From assembly GCA_905221605.1 (NCBI GenBank), contig CAJNDS010000735.1, forward strand, positions 380,001 through 444,000: DNA of 64,000 nucleotides. Reading direction: 5' to 3'. The first letter of the stretch is position 1. Each line of letters starts with the position of its first letter. Shown here piece after piece: positions 33,857 through 42,178 of the stretch. Origin of the DNA: Symbiodinium natans (Eukaryota > Sar > Dinophyceae > Suessiales > Symbiodiniaceae). The notes beneath the pieces are model-generated. The model worked only from the letters and a program-made list of their open reading frames with translations. It was not told the DNA's origin and made no database searches. The position numbers and the translations under genes are program-made.

Positions 33857-35139
33857 AATCGTACGTGGCCTCTGAATGACTGGGGTCAAGGTTGGCATAG
33901 TTTTTCAGAGGCAAATCCGGGAAGCATGATACGGCGACATCTTGCCTTCAGTTGCAGGCAATGGTCAAGTGGAGTTGGTGCGCTTGCTCGTGGATGCAAG
34001 TGCTGACCTTGATTGCAGCAGCGGCGATAACAGAGGGCCTCTTGCTGAGGCCGCTGGTAATGGGCACTTGGCAACAGTGCGGCTGCTGTTAGATGCAGGC
34101 GCCAGAATGACGACATCCGCACTGGGGGAAGCATGCGCGGCGGGCCACTTGGAAGTGGCACAGTTTCTACTCGAAAGAGGCGCTGACAAGGACGGTCAAA
34201 GTGAGGGGCTCTCACCACTGCTGCTCGCTTCCCATGGTGGACATGAGGATGTCGTCACTTTGCTGTTGGAGGCAAGGGCTGACATGGAGGCTTGCGATAA
34301 GTACGGGCAGACGGCCGTTCTCGCGGCCACTGACTCGGGTTGGCTGGAGGTGGTCCAGGTCTTGCTGCAAGCTGGTGCAGACAAGGACGCGGCGTCAGAG
34401 GACGGCGTGACAGCCCTACAGAGTGCAGCCCAGGACGGAAACGTAGACATGATGCGTTTGCTGCTCGAGTTCGGCGTGGACGTTGATGCATCCGACGCGG
34501 ATGGCCAGACCCCTCTTCTGGAAGCAGTCCTGGCTGAAAACCTCGAGGCGGCTGAGCTGCTGATCCAGCACGGCGCTGACGTGAATGCTCAGGACGATGA
34601 TGGCATGGCGCCTCTTCTGGCAGCGGGTGAAGCTGGCTGTGCAGCGCTTGTGCGCCTGCTGGTGGAAGGCGGCGCCGACCCGAATCTGGCAGATCTGGGC
34701 AGTGCGTCGAGGCATGGCCACGCAAGCGTGGTGCGTGTACTGCTGGAAGCTGGTGCTGACAAGGAGGCAGGAGGCTCAACCCCTCACGCCCGGCAACCTG
34801 CATCCCCAACCCTTTCCCACGAACACCTCCCGACACCCCAAACCCTAAACCCTAAACCCTAAACCCTAAACGGCCCTAAACCCTAAACCCTAGACCCTAG
34901 ACCCTAAACCCTAAACCCTAATCCTGTCTCCACCTCAGGCTCGCGACAGCGACGGCCGGACGCCTTTGCTCTTGGCCGCTGAAAGTGGCCGCTTACACGT
35001 GGTGCGGCTGCTGCTGTCGAAGGGCGCGGACCGGGCGGCGCGCGATAACAAAGGCCAAACGGCGCTGGCGCTGGCAACTGCCGGTGGCCACAGGAAGTTG
35101 GGGCGCCTCTTGCAGCTACTTGGTAGCCCAGTGGTATAG
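31186..35139 (+). CDS. Ubiquitin-like domain plus ankyrin-repeat protein
   Basis: Seven exons: 31186-31218, 31471-31625, 32313-32406, 32986-33064, 33337-33528, 33958-34766 and 34939-35139; 1563 nt, 520 residues, all in phase. All six introns begin GC and end AG. Residues 1-67 form a ubiquitin-like domain ([11 protein letters not shown], then [20 protein letters not shown] and [12 protein letters not shown]), the usual N-terminus of a dinoflagellate ankyrin family. Residues 104-520 hold 13 ankyrin repeats of the form G-TPLLLA-GH-E-V-LLLEAGAD; two (around residues 216-242 and 427-454) lack six residues. Ankyrin repeats bind proteins; the partner is unknown. The start was chosen because exon 1 opens the ubiquitin fold. 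The last codons (GSPVV) and TAG come from foldback A. Introns hold elements A, C and Q, microsatellites and poly-G. Confidence 0.9.
31667..31700. repeat. GA microsatellite in intron 2
   Basis: AGAGAGAGAG run between heptads, just inside the intron that starts at 31626. Confidence 0.9.
32272..32321. repeat. 21-bp direct repeat spanning a splice acceptor
   Basis: AGATCTGCTCAGGTTAGTTT occurs at 32272 and 32301. Each copy contains a TCAG|G acceptor; phase shows that the second is used for exon 3 of the ankyrin gene. Confidence 0.92.
32427..32545. mobile_element. Element A, diverged, in intron 3 of the ankyrin gene
   Basis: GGTGGCCCAGAGGCACCCTT left arm. The right arm ATATGGTGATTGGGCTAC is tandemly duplicated (32-34 bp). 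Confidence 0.65.
32674..32770. mobile_element. Foldback element, family C, in intron 3 of the ankyrin gene
   Basis: GGGATGTTCCCTCTTGGACT and GATAAGGGGGAACATC, with CTAACAGTCC and GGACTGTTGG inside. Confidence 0.85.
32876..32955. repeat. CCCCCTAAA-type array
   Basis: About nine octamer units AACCCCCT, a C-expanded relative of the heptad, ending 30 bp before the exon-4 acceptor of the ankyrin gene. Confidence 0.92.
33091..33203. mobile_element. Dispersed element, family Q, inside intron 4 of the ankyrin gene
   Basis: TTTGTGGTACTTTACTGTAA ... TTATAGCTACC-TCCTGAGTGCAGCCAAG. Copies at 35384 and 38445 are about 90% alike by eye. No clear terminal inverted repeat. Confidence 0.8.
33656..33786. repeat. 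GACAGACACA microsatellite
   Basis: Repeats of GACA and CAGACA in intron 5 of the ankyrin gene. The Cys/Val-rich and Asp/Arg-rich frames over it are artefacts. Confidence 0.97.
33808..33854. repeat. Poly-G run
   Basis: About 47 G in intron 5 of the ankyrin gene; length may be unreliable in an assembly. Confidence 0.95.
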
Positions 35140-35198
35140 CCTTTTACCCTTTTTTGTGGTTCAAGGTTCCCCAATCAGCATAAAGCACCTAAAAGGGT
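35121..35198. mobile_element. Element A, left part, fused to a CCCTAAA array
   Basis: TGGTAGCCCAGTGGTATAGC opens it and supplies the ankyrin stop codon. The right arm is absent, and heptads begin at about 35200. Confidence 0.85.
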
Positions 35199-35331
35199 AC
35201 CCCTAAACCCTAAACCCTAAACCCTAAACCCTAAACCCTAAACCCTGGGCGACCAAGGCAAAGCTCGCAAAGAGGGGGAGGTTTCGCAGAGCGAGTGAAA
35301 CGCCGACGGCGAGAAGAGCAAGGATCTTGAG

Positions 35332-35384
35332 ATGGACCTGTCTGAGTCTCATTGCCAAGAGATTCAAGAAGGTCTCAAAACTCT
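35332..35384 (+). CDS. Possible first exon next to element Q
   Basis: ATG frame MDLSESHCQEIQEGLKTL, then CT|GTGGTG exactly where element Q begins. No in-phase partner was identified with certainty (36053-36113 is phase 0). Confidence 0.27.
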
Positions 35385-35493
35385 GTGGTGCTGTTACTGT
35401 TCCTTTAGATCCTTAGCCTTTTTGGGGTTTTTTGGGTTTCTTAGTAAGGCAGCTTAAAAGTTTAAACTTATAGCTACCCTACTAAGTGCAGCG
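35384..35493. mobile_element. Dispersed element, family Q
   Basis: CTGTGGTGCTGTTACTGTTC ... TATAGCTACCCTACTAAGTGC. Confidence 0.75.
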
Positions 35494-35800
35494 ACGAAAA
35501 AGGAGAGGCCGAACACTAGCTACGAAAGTCTACCGAAAAATGTGCATTAGGGTTTAGGCGTTAAGACGCGGCGTAGCTTCCCCAAACTTCAACAGGGCCA
35601 AATACCGCTTCACAGTGAGTAAGCTACACGAATAAGGACACCTATGAAGGTAGATTTGGGTAGTTCTTTGAATTAGAGTCCCTTTGTGGGATCCCTTTGC
35701 TACAAGGTGCCGCCTTATAATGGGCACCCCAAAAGGAACCCCAATTTAGGAAGCTACCCATATAGCATCTTTAAAGGGGGCATGGGGCTACCCTAAACCT
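35494..35800. other. Spacer with an unassigned element
   Basis: Includes GGGTAGTTCTTTGAATTAGA ... GGAACCCCAATTTAGGAAGC, which looks like a diverged foldback. No exon seen. Confidence 0.5.
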
Positions 35801-36052
35801 TAAACCCGAAACCCTGAACCCTAAACCCTAAACCCCAAACCTTAAGCCCTAAACCCTAAACCCTAAACCCCAAACCCTAAACCCTAAACCCCAACCTAAC
35901 CCAAAACCGCAGGGTTAGGGTTTCAGGGTTCTAGGGTTTAGGAGGGAAGCTATCAGGTCTTCTTGCGCAAAACCCTAAACCCTAAACCCTAAACCCTAAA
36001 CCCTAAACCCTAAACCCTAAACTCCTGTGTGCTTGTGTGGGGAAGCTATCAG

Positions 36053-36113
36053 GTCTTCCGCAAGCAAGTGGACGCCTTGGACCGGAAGATGGAGGTGCCA
36101 TGGACTGAAGAGG
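36053..36113 (+). CDS. Internal exon, unidentified
   Basis: After AGCTATCAG, 20 codons (VFRKQVDALDRKMEVPWTEE) ending at G|GTTTAAGG, phase 0 to 1; helical, charged. Its acceptor region is duplicated on the far side of the preceding heptad tract. Confidence 0.42.
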
Positions 36114-36433
36114 GTTTAAGGTTTAGAGTTTTAGGGTTTAGGGTTTAGGGTTTAGGGTTTAGGGTTTAGGGGTTTAGGGGTTTAGGGTTTAGGGTTTAGG
36201 GTTTCGGGTTTAGGGTTTAGGGTTTAGGGTTTAGGTGATGACTTCGGGAAGCGATGAGGGCGTGAAGGGTTTGGGGTTGAGGGCCTCAGGGGCTTTGAGC
36301 TTAGGGTTTCAGGTGTTCAGGGCTCGAGGGGCGTATAAGGCATAGAGGTAGGTGTGTTTGCGTGAGTGCGTGTGATCTATCGGTCTGTCTAACAGTTCTA
36401 CCACAAACCCTAAACCCTAAACCCTAAACCCAG

Positions 36434-36951
36434 TTCGAGGGGTACTTTGGGAGGCATCTGAGGTCCAGGGCCCCCTTTTTGACAAGGTTGTAGAGGTTTA
36501 GGATTTAGGGTTTAGGGCTTAGGCTTTAGGATTTAGGGTTTAGGGTTTAGGGGTTTAGGGTATCGATTGGTCCTTGGGAACTCACTGTGAGGCACCGCAA
36601 AAGACATGCGCCACTGGGCCTTCTGCTCTTAAACTTAAATAAGGCTGTGAATGAGGAAGCCCAAGCCCTAAACCCTAAACTAATAGCACGCGGTTCCCCA
36701 TAACAGGCCTGTAACATCGATGAACCATGCCCTCAGGGCCCATGTACCACAGCATACGCATAGGCCTTAGCCAGGAGTCAGATAAAACCCCCAAGCCTAT
36801 AAGTGCTATAAGTCCTCTGAGTCCGATTTACCATGTACGTTCGTGGATGTTGAGGGATGTAGAAATGATGAGATTCCAGTGGGCCAGGCCGAGAGTAGTC
36901 AGCGGAAGACTGCGATGGAGTCGGTGGAAGCTTGACTACGTATTGAGTTAG
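36434..36951 (+). CDS. Three-exon gene model, 3' part
   Basis: Exons 36434-36486, 36559-36664 and 36880-36951 join in phase to 76 residues. Acceptors are CCCAG, TTTAG and TTCCAG. The first intron (72 bp) is purely heptads. Donor 2 is GC followed by CCTAAACCC. Exon 2 is long and protein-like (LGLLLLNLNKAVNEEAQ). The last exon is basic (RVVSGRLRWSRWKLDYVLS), and its TAG is the first TAG of foldback B. Start unknown; no family recognised. Confidence 0.47.
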
Positions 36952-37060
36952 GACCCGGAGTAGGCCCTCATTTCCTTTTTCTGGGTTGGGGTTCCCCTAT
37001 CCTCCCCTTAAAACCAAAAACGGCACCCCTTGTTACTCCTAGGTTTCTCCTGGGCCTAGT
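36948..37060. mobile_element. Foldback element, family B
   Basis: TTAGGACCCGGAGTAGGCCC and CCTAGGTTTCTCCTGGGCCTA. Confidence 0.85.
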
Positions 37061-37105
37061 GAGGTTATACAACCGCGAAGCTCCAAGTACTGCGGGACGC
37101 GATAG

Positions 37106-37299
37106 GTTTCCGTGTTTGGGTTTGAGGGCCGGAAGTCGAGAAAGGAGGGGCCCTGAAGGGCTTTAGGCTTTAGGGTTTAGGGTTTAGGGTTTAGGGTTTA
37201 GGGTTTAGGGATCGACTGGCATCGGTTCGACGTGGCCTACCTTTACACTTCGCTCAGGGCATGTTGGCTACTCTAGCTGAAACCCTGAACACCCAATGA
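37106..37299 (+). CDS. Two exons, 3' part of an unidentified gene
   Basis: Exon 37106-37149 (GFEGRKSRKEG, GC donor) and terminal exon 37209-37299 after TTTAG (DRLASVRRGLPLHFAQGMLA) with TGA; 44 residues in phase. The 59-bp intron is mostly heptads. Confidence 0.43.
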
Positions 37300-37411
37300 A
37301 CCCTAAACACGAAACCCTAAACCCTAAACCCTAAACCCTAAACCCTAAGCCCTAAGCCCTAAGCCCTAAACCCTAAACCCAAATGCCACACCCTAAATCC
37401 CCAAGCCCAAG

Positions 37412-37525
37412 CTGCTGGACCACGGAAGGAAGGCGCACTCGTTTTACCAAGCGCCCTCTCCCAAGAAGGGGCACAACATGGTTTTGGCTGAGGGCCTCGA
37501 GCTTATGTTTGGGTTTGGAGGTTGA
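37412..37525 (+). CDS. Terminal exon, unidentified
   Basis: After CCCAAG, 37 codons (AHSFYQAPSPKKGHNMVLAE) and TGA. A longer overlapping frame at 37383-37712 has a less plausible composition and runs into CCCTAAA. Confidence 0.38.
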   Translation: MLDHGRKAHSFYQAPSPKKGHNMVLAEGLELMFGFGG

Positions 37526-37821
37526 TGAATTATCAAGAGCAACCCGTAGACGGGAAGTGGACCCAGGAGGAAAGGTATCTTGTAAGGGCATACGGGTTAT
37601 GCTAAATGCAAACCCTAAACCCGAAACCCTAGACCCTATCGTCCTTGACTCATGGGTATCGGGCTCCCTGGCGCCCAACGAAACCCTCAACCTCCAAGGG
37701 TTTAGGGTTTAGGGTTAGGGTTTAGGCTTTAGGGTTTAGGGTTTGGGGTCTTGGGTTTAGGGTTTAGGATGTGGGGTTTAGGGTCCCTAAACCCCAAAGC
37801 CTGAAGGGGTCTTCAGATCAG

Positions 37822-37884
37822 GAGAAGAAAGTTACGGGCCTGACGGGACGCGTGGGCGCCTCCGAGGAGTTGTTGGCTTGGGAA

Positions 37885-37917
<33 letters not shown>

Positions 37918-38291
37918 AGGGGGGAAGGGGGGGTTTAGGGTTTAGGATTTAGGGTCTAGGGTTTAGGGTTTAGGGTTTAAGGTTTAGGGTTTAAGCTACT
38001 TTAGGGTTTGGGGTTCAGGGTTTAGGGTTTAGGTCTGCGGGATTTAAGGGTTTTGGGTTTAGGTTTTACAGGGCTTTTCGGGGTTCAGGGTTCAGGGTGT
38101 AGAGGTTCAGTAGCAGGTGCCTTTGTTTCTTTTTTTGTTTTTTTTCTCTCGGGGTGTCGGTTTTGATACTGGACAGGCCGCTAGATTTGGGTTCTGAAAA
38201 CGGGGCCTTCACGTTGAGATTTGGACATACAGGAGCTAAGTGTGCACTGGAACACATCCTTTGGTGCCATGTACGTATTGAGATAGACTGA
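37822..38291 (+). CDS. Two exons, probably one gene
   Basis: Exon 37822 to about 37884 after ATCAG (EKKVTGLTGRVGASEELLAW) runs into poly-G, so its donor cannot be placed. The terminal exon 38177-38291 after GGACAG has 37 codons (GAFTLRFGHTGAKCALEHIL) and TGA. Both are convincing singly; the join is inferred. A minus-strand frame (38066-38257) is the alternative. Confidence 0.4.
37886..37932. repeat. Poly-G run
   Basis: About 31 G, then GGGGAAGGGG units, ending at GTTTAGGG. Confidence 0.95.
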
Positions 38292-38444
38292 AATCACATA
38301 GGCCTTGACTCAGCATACTGGTGTCCAAATCAATACTTTCGCCACGCGCGCGCCAGGTGCCGAACTCTGAGACAAAAAAAGCTAAGCCCGGAAATCCCTC
38401 CAGGCTTCACTGGCCCGAAGCCCGCATACTCCAAAGTGGTAAAA

Positions 38445-38555
38445 TCTTTGTCGTACTTTACTGTAACTTTAGATCCTTGCCTTTTTTGGGTTTATTGGGT
38501 TTCTTCTTAAGGCAGCTAAAAGTTTAATTTATAGCTACCCTTCTGAGTGCAGCCA
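38445..38555. mobile_element. Dispersed element, family Q
   Basis: CTTTGTCGTACTTTACTGTAA ... TATAGCTACCCTTCTGAGTG, very close to the copy in the ankyrin intron. Confidence 0.85.
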
Positions 38556-38622
38556 AGACATGTAAGCCCTAAACCCTAAACCATCGCCCTGGTCTCTGAA
38601 CCCTGGGTCCGACACCTCACAG

Positions 38623-39094
38623 TCTTGCGGGGCTTTGGACTCTGTTGCAGCTTGTTTAAAGTTCTTTTTTTGCACAGTAGGGTTCAGGGTTCAGGGTTCA
38701 GGGTTTAAGGTTTAGGGTCTAGGGTCTAGGGTTTAGGGTTTAGGGTTTAGGGTCTAGGGTCTAGGGTCTAGGGTTTAGGGTTTAGGGTTCAGGGTTTAAG
38801 GTTTAGGGTCTAGGGTTCAGGGTTTAGGGTCTAGGGTTTAGGGTCAGGGAGGCTGCTTAACTTTTGTGGAGCTTGGTGGGCCGCTAGAACTGAGATTGAA
38901 GCTGGTTTCGGGTTTCGGGTTTCGGGTTTAGGGTTTAGGGTGTAGGGTTTAGGGTTTAGGGTTTAGGGTTTCGGGTTTAGGGGAAGCAGCCGGGAAGCAG
39001 AAATGGTTACGACCTTTTTTGTCCGAGGAGGGGGGGGGGGGACTTAGGACTGCACGTAGAAGTAGCTACCCATGAAACTTCCCTCAAGCGTTGA
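38623..39094 (+). CDS. Three-exon gene model with heptad-only introns
   Basis: Exons 38623-38676, 38848-38904 and 38981-39094 join in phase to 74 residues ending in TGA. Exon 2 is GGCLTFVELGGPLELRLKL; exon 3 starts GKQPGSRNGYDLFCPRR and has four glycines from a G run. The introns (171 and 76 bp) are heptad variants from GTAGGG or GTTTCGGG to CAG or TTTAG. Start unknown. Confidence 0.5.
38680..38846. repeat. Mixed-variant heptad intron
   Basis: Blocks of GGGTTCA, GGGTCTA, GGGTTTA and GGTTTAA repeat in order, indicating higher-order tandem duplication. Confidence 0.85.
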
Positions 39095-39182
39095 GCCCTA
39101 AACCCTACACCCTAAACCCTACACCCTAAACCGTAAACCCTAAACCCTAAACCCTAAACCCTAAACCCTAAACCCTACGCAG

Positions 39183-39284
39183 GAGACGATCCAGGCAATC
39201 CAGGCCTTAGTGGACTCGAGGTCGTCTTCTTCGGAGGAGGAGGAGGAGGAGCAGGAAGCGAAGGCGGGGCGAAATAGCCCCTAA
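39183..39284 (+). CDS. Terminal exon with acidic run
   Basis: After CTACGCAG and a CCCTAAA array, 33 codons: ETIQAIQALVDSRSSSS, six Glu, then QEAKAGRNSP and TAA. The TAA belongs to a CCCTAAA heptad. Upstream exons unknown. Confidence 0.42.
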   Translation, partial: ETIQAIQALVDSRSSSSEEEEEEQEAKAGRNSP

Positions 39285-39295
39285 ACCCTATAGAG

Positions 39296-39362
39296 TTTAG
39301 GGTTTAGGGTTTAGGGTTTAGGGTTTAGGGTTTAGGGTTTAGGGTTTAGGGTTTAGGGTTTA
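39296..39362. repeat. TTTAGGG array
   Basis: About nine heptads meeting CCCTCTAAA at 39363, so two orientations abut. Confidence 0.95.
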
Positions 39363-39466
39363 AACCCTCTAAACTCCAAGAATCCCGAAGCCTTAAGCCC
39401 AAATAAAAACCCACACAACCTCAAAAGCCCTAAGCCTTACGCCTGAAGACAAAAAACACACCCCAA

Positions 39467-39575
39467 CCCTAAGGGTCCATGTACCTTATTATTATATACT
39501 TAGACCCAAAAGTCCTTATATAGGAAGTACTTTAAGGCCCAAGTATTCCAGAATTAGGTACATGGACCCTTAGGG
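39467..39575. mobile_element. Foldback element, family D, well preserved
   Basis: CTAAGGGTCCATGTACC and GGTACATGGACCCTTAGG. Confidence 0.92.
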
Positions 39576-39659
39576 CAACGCGGCGTACCTTGCCAATTAA
39601 GACTGAAGATGCTGCGCTTGGCCTCGCGACTTATGCTAGGACGTGTCTAGAGTAGCCGA

Positions 39660-39770
39660 TATATGCTACTATTTGCTTAAGAACACCCCAAACAATCAAA
39701 ACTATTCTTCCTTAGAGAGCAATCTAGGGATTATTTTCACTATTTTTTGGGGTTCTTAAGCAATGAGTAG
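39660..39770. mobile_element. Foldback element, family J
   Basis: ATGCTACTATTTGCTTAAGA and TTCTTAAGCAATGAGTAGTA. Confidence 0.8.
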
Positions 39771-39803
39771 TATGTGCCCCTGGCTAACCATCCTTTACAA
39801 CAG

Positions 39804-39902
39804 CCTGGGGGAGGGGACGGTGAAGAATCTCTTCCCTACAGAGGCACTGCCTGGTTGAAGCATGCATCCCCGGAATTGTATAGATACTGTGGATGGACAT
39901 AG
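39804..39902 (+). CDS. Terminal exon, unidentified
   Basis: After TTTACAACAG, 32 codons (GEESLPYRGTAWLKHASPEL) to a TAG whose AG starts the next TTTAGGG array. Confidence 0.4.
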   Translation, partial: PGGGDGEESLPYRGTAWLKHASPELYRYCGWT

Positions 39903-39974
39903 GGTTTAGGGTTTAGAGTTTAGGTTTTTTGTGTTCCCCGTGCCCCTGTTTTAACACTGGCTGTGAAAAGCTAG

Positions 39975-40277
39975 CGGCCGGATTTGTTCCAATGGTCGAA
40001 ATCTTGCACCGCTCAAGTAGTCCTAACCGCCAATGTTAAGCAGGGAGTGCGGGGCTTGATGCCTCAATCGTTTGAAGTACGCATGTGCAGGTGGTGCAAG
40101 ATTTCGTCCATCCACCGTAATTTAGGGTTTAGGGTTTACGGTTTCGGGTTCAACGTTAGCGCGTTTAGGGCTTAGGGTTGCGTCGACCGCCTCTGCCCAG
40201 CAGAACTGGCAGAGGGTCTTGGTGTTTCAGGCCACGGATTCAAAGGCCGTCCGTCAAGGCTTGCGTTCGGGAGTTGA
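39975..40277 (+). CDS. Two exons, 3' part of an unidentified gene
   Basis: Exon 39975-40116 (47 codons, FQWSKSCTAQVVLTANVKQG; acceptor GCTAG, donor GTAATTTAGGG) and terminal exon 40201-40277 (ELAEGLGVSGHGFKGRPSRL) in phase. A second frame of the last exon (NWQRVLVFQATDSKAVRQGL) is also open and would end inside foldback E. Exon 1 contains a 14-bp inverted repeat (CGAAATCTTGCACC at 39998 and its complement near 40093). Confidence 0.4.
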
Positions 40278-40289
40278 ACCTCATGACTG

Positions 40290-40498
40290 GAGGTTCGGTA
40301 GGGTTATAATTATGACAACTGTACTTATATGAAGCAGGGTTTATATTTCTGTTATTGGTGAGTGTATATAAGGCTCCTTTTTAATATTGTTGAGTGTATA
40401 TACCTGGTGTCCTTTTGGGGGTAATTACAAGCCTACTTCATATGGCCTTATTTAGGGTACTTATAACCCTACTTACAACTACCTGTGAACCTCCAAGT
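40290..40498. mobile_element. Foldback element, family E, with element G nested inside
   Basis: CTGGAGGTTCGGTAGGGTTA and CTACCTGTGAACCTCCA are the ends. Element G (40324-40441) interrupts the interior. Confidence 0.85.
40324..40441. mobile_element. Element G, nested
   Basis: TATGAAGCAGGGTTTATATT to AAGCCTACTTCATAT, reverse orientation to 10245-10372. Confidence 0.82.
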
Positions 40499-40561
40499 GG
40501 CGATCCCTAAAGGGTATGCCAGGTCCTTTTGGAACCTCATACCTGACCATTATGGGCCAAG

Positions 40562-40678
40562 AATGCTGCTATTGCTGCTGCTACTGTCGCTGTTACTTCT
40601 GCCTACTGGCCAACTGCCGCCCATCAGCTGACCCTAAATCCTTGCCATTCAACCCTAAGGATCCATGTACCTACATAG
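40562..40678 (+). CDS. Terminal exon with stop in foldback D
   Basis: After GGGCCAAG, 38 codons (AAIAAATVAVTSAYWPTAAH) continuing into element D, which supplies RIHVPT and TAG. A cysteine-rich frame on the same DNA is the alternative. Confidence 0.35.
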   Translation, partial: NAAIAAATVAVTSAYWPTAAHQLTLNPCHSTLRIHVPT

Positions 40679-40752
40679 TATATACTTGTGCCTTAAAGGG
40701 GTTAATTGCTTAAGGGAAGTATATACTATATAAGTACATGGGTCTTTAGGGC
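40653..40752. mobile_element. Foldback element, family D
   Basis: CCCTAAGGATCCATGTACCT and AAGTACATGGGTCTTTAGGG. Confidence 0.85.
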
Positions 40753-40784
40753 AAGGAACAATGTTCCTTGGCCCACGCCCTGCT

Positions 40785-40893
40785 TGGAGGTATGTGGGAA
40801 GTTATAAGTAGGGTCATGCGTGCCCGAAATATGGTTGTGAGTACAGTCACCATACCTCGAACCCTACTTATAACTTCCCATGAACCTCCAAGT
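40785..40893. mobile_element. Foldback element, family E
   Basis: CTTGGAGGTATGTGGGAAGT and ACTTCCCATGAACCTCCAAG. Confidence 0.85.
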
Positions 40894-41185
40894 AGGGTCC
40901 CCTAAACCCTCAACCCTAAACCCCAAACCCTAAACCCGAAACCCTAAACCCTAAACCCTAAATCCCTTCCTTGGCCAAAGCCCTAGGCTCCAGATCGAGA
41001 AACCGGATCTTCTTTCACTCTAGAGTCGGAGATTGAGGCACTTGGGGGAATGCAGACGGGACCAGGTTCAGGGTCTAGGGCTTGCAGGGAAGCCTTAAAT
41101 CGTAAACCCTAAACGCTCAACACTAAACCCTCAGGGCTTGGGGGTTTGGGGTTTGGGGTTTAGGAGAGGAAGACCAGGATTCAGA

Positions 41186-41243
41186 ATGGCAGCCCTCACC
41201 CACCAACCCTCAACCCCGCACCCCATCGCTGCCCCATCTCTGG
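41186..41243 (+). CDS. Possible first exon
   Basis: ATG in CAGAATGGC, 19 codons (MAALTHQPSTPHPIAAPSL), then G|GTCTTGAGG. No partner identified. Confidence 0.24.
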
Positions 41244-41917
41244 GTCTTGAGGTTTGGGCCTTGGGGTTTGGGGTTTGGGGTTCAGGAATTGGGGTTAAGG
41301 GTTTGGGGTTTGAGGTTTAGGGTTCAGGGTTTAGGGTTTAGGGTTTAGGGGGGTTGAGGTTTAGGGTTCAGGGCTTAGGGTTAGGGGGGGTTGAGGTTTG
41401 GGGCAGGACTGGACCACGAAAGAAAGACTTCGAGAGGTGTATACCTCAAGGGGTGCCCCACCAAATACACCCCACCAATTTCTTGGATTCGTGGGGGTAT
41501 TCTTTGGGGGGGGGAGGTATGGGGCACCTTCTCAACGCGACCCAGAGTGCTCAAGTCCAGTTCTTTGGTCGGTCGCCCCTTTCCATAAAGGGTGTAAAGT
41601 ACCCATACGCCTGAACCAGGGGATACCGGTGTATTGCCCCATTGTTTAAGATGTATGTCGGATTCTCGATGGAACAGCCCTAACACCACTGAGGTGTAAT
41701 TGTGAAGAAATCAACAAAATACACCAGTAAACGCACATATTTTTTATACACACGTATACACCAGCTAAATATCAATGTCCCCCATGTACCAAGCTTGTTT
41801 GTGTGTGTGAAGGTTTTTGTTTTTAATGTGCACTCCGTCACTCACATCTGATGTTGGGAATTTGAGACCTGTGGTTTTCAATACTGGGCCACGAGAATAC
41901 ACGTTCGAATTTTTCAG
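41244..41917. other. G-rich heptad variants, then unique AT-rich sequence
   Basis: GGGTTTGGGG variants to about 41400, then frames open on both strands (41381-41689) over a region with partial inverted repeats, which I cannot assign. From 41690 the sequence is AT-rich and lacks heptads, plausibly an intron. Confidence 0.45.
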
Positions 41918-42178
41918 GTTGTCATGCAAATTCCAGGGCTTGAGAGTGAAGATCGAGGTTCCAAGAAACATATTTCGAAAGAATCTTCACGCCATAATCC
42001 TCAAGCCCAGATTTTTGGGGATACTAGTTCGAATCATGATTCAAGTGCGTGTTCAAATATCCGGTCCATTGTCGTTGGACTCCGAGCCCGAATGAAGCCC
42101 AAAAGAGCTGTTCTAGGACCCAGGATAGGCCCTTATTCCCATTTTGCAGGGTTTTGGTTCTCTGAAAATGCCCTTTAA
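41918..42178 (+). CDS. Terminal exon of 86 codons, end supplied by foldback B
   Basis: After TTTTTCAG a hydrophilic frame (HNPQAQIFGDTSSNHDSSAC) runs 86 codons to TAA. The first 64 codons are unique; the last 22 (from VLGPRIGPY) are the left two thirds of foldback B. It is one of the longest open exons outside the ankyrin gene. Upstream exons were not placed; a second frame at 41817 overlaps. Confidence 0.45.
   Translation, partial: VVMQIPGLESEDRGSKKHISKESSRHNPQAQIFGDTSSNHDSSACSNIRSIVVGLRARMKPKRAVLGPRIGPYSHFAGFWFSENAL

Noticed and set aside
33437-34006. Overlapping frames on both strands across 33656-33854
   Set aside because: They read the GACACA microsatellite and the poly-G run inside an ankyrin intron.
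33965-34836. Minus-strand and alternative plus frames over the ankyrin exon
   Set aside because: They are shadows of the real, GC-rich ankyrin coding frame.
40516-40713. Cys/Tyr-rich 65-codon frame
   Set aside because: The overlapping Ala-rich frame has a better acceptor; the cysteines come from TGCTGC repeats.
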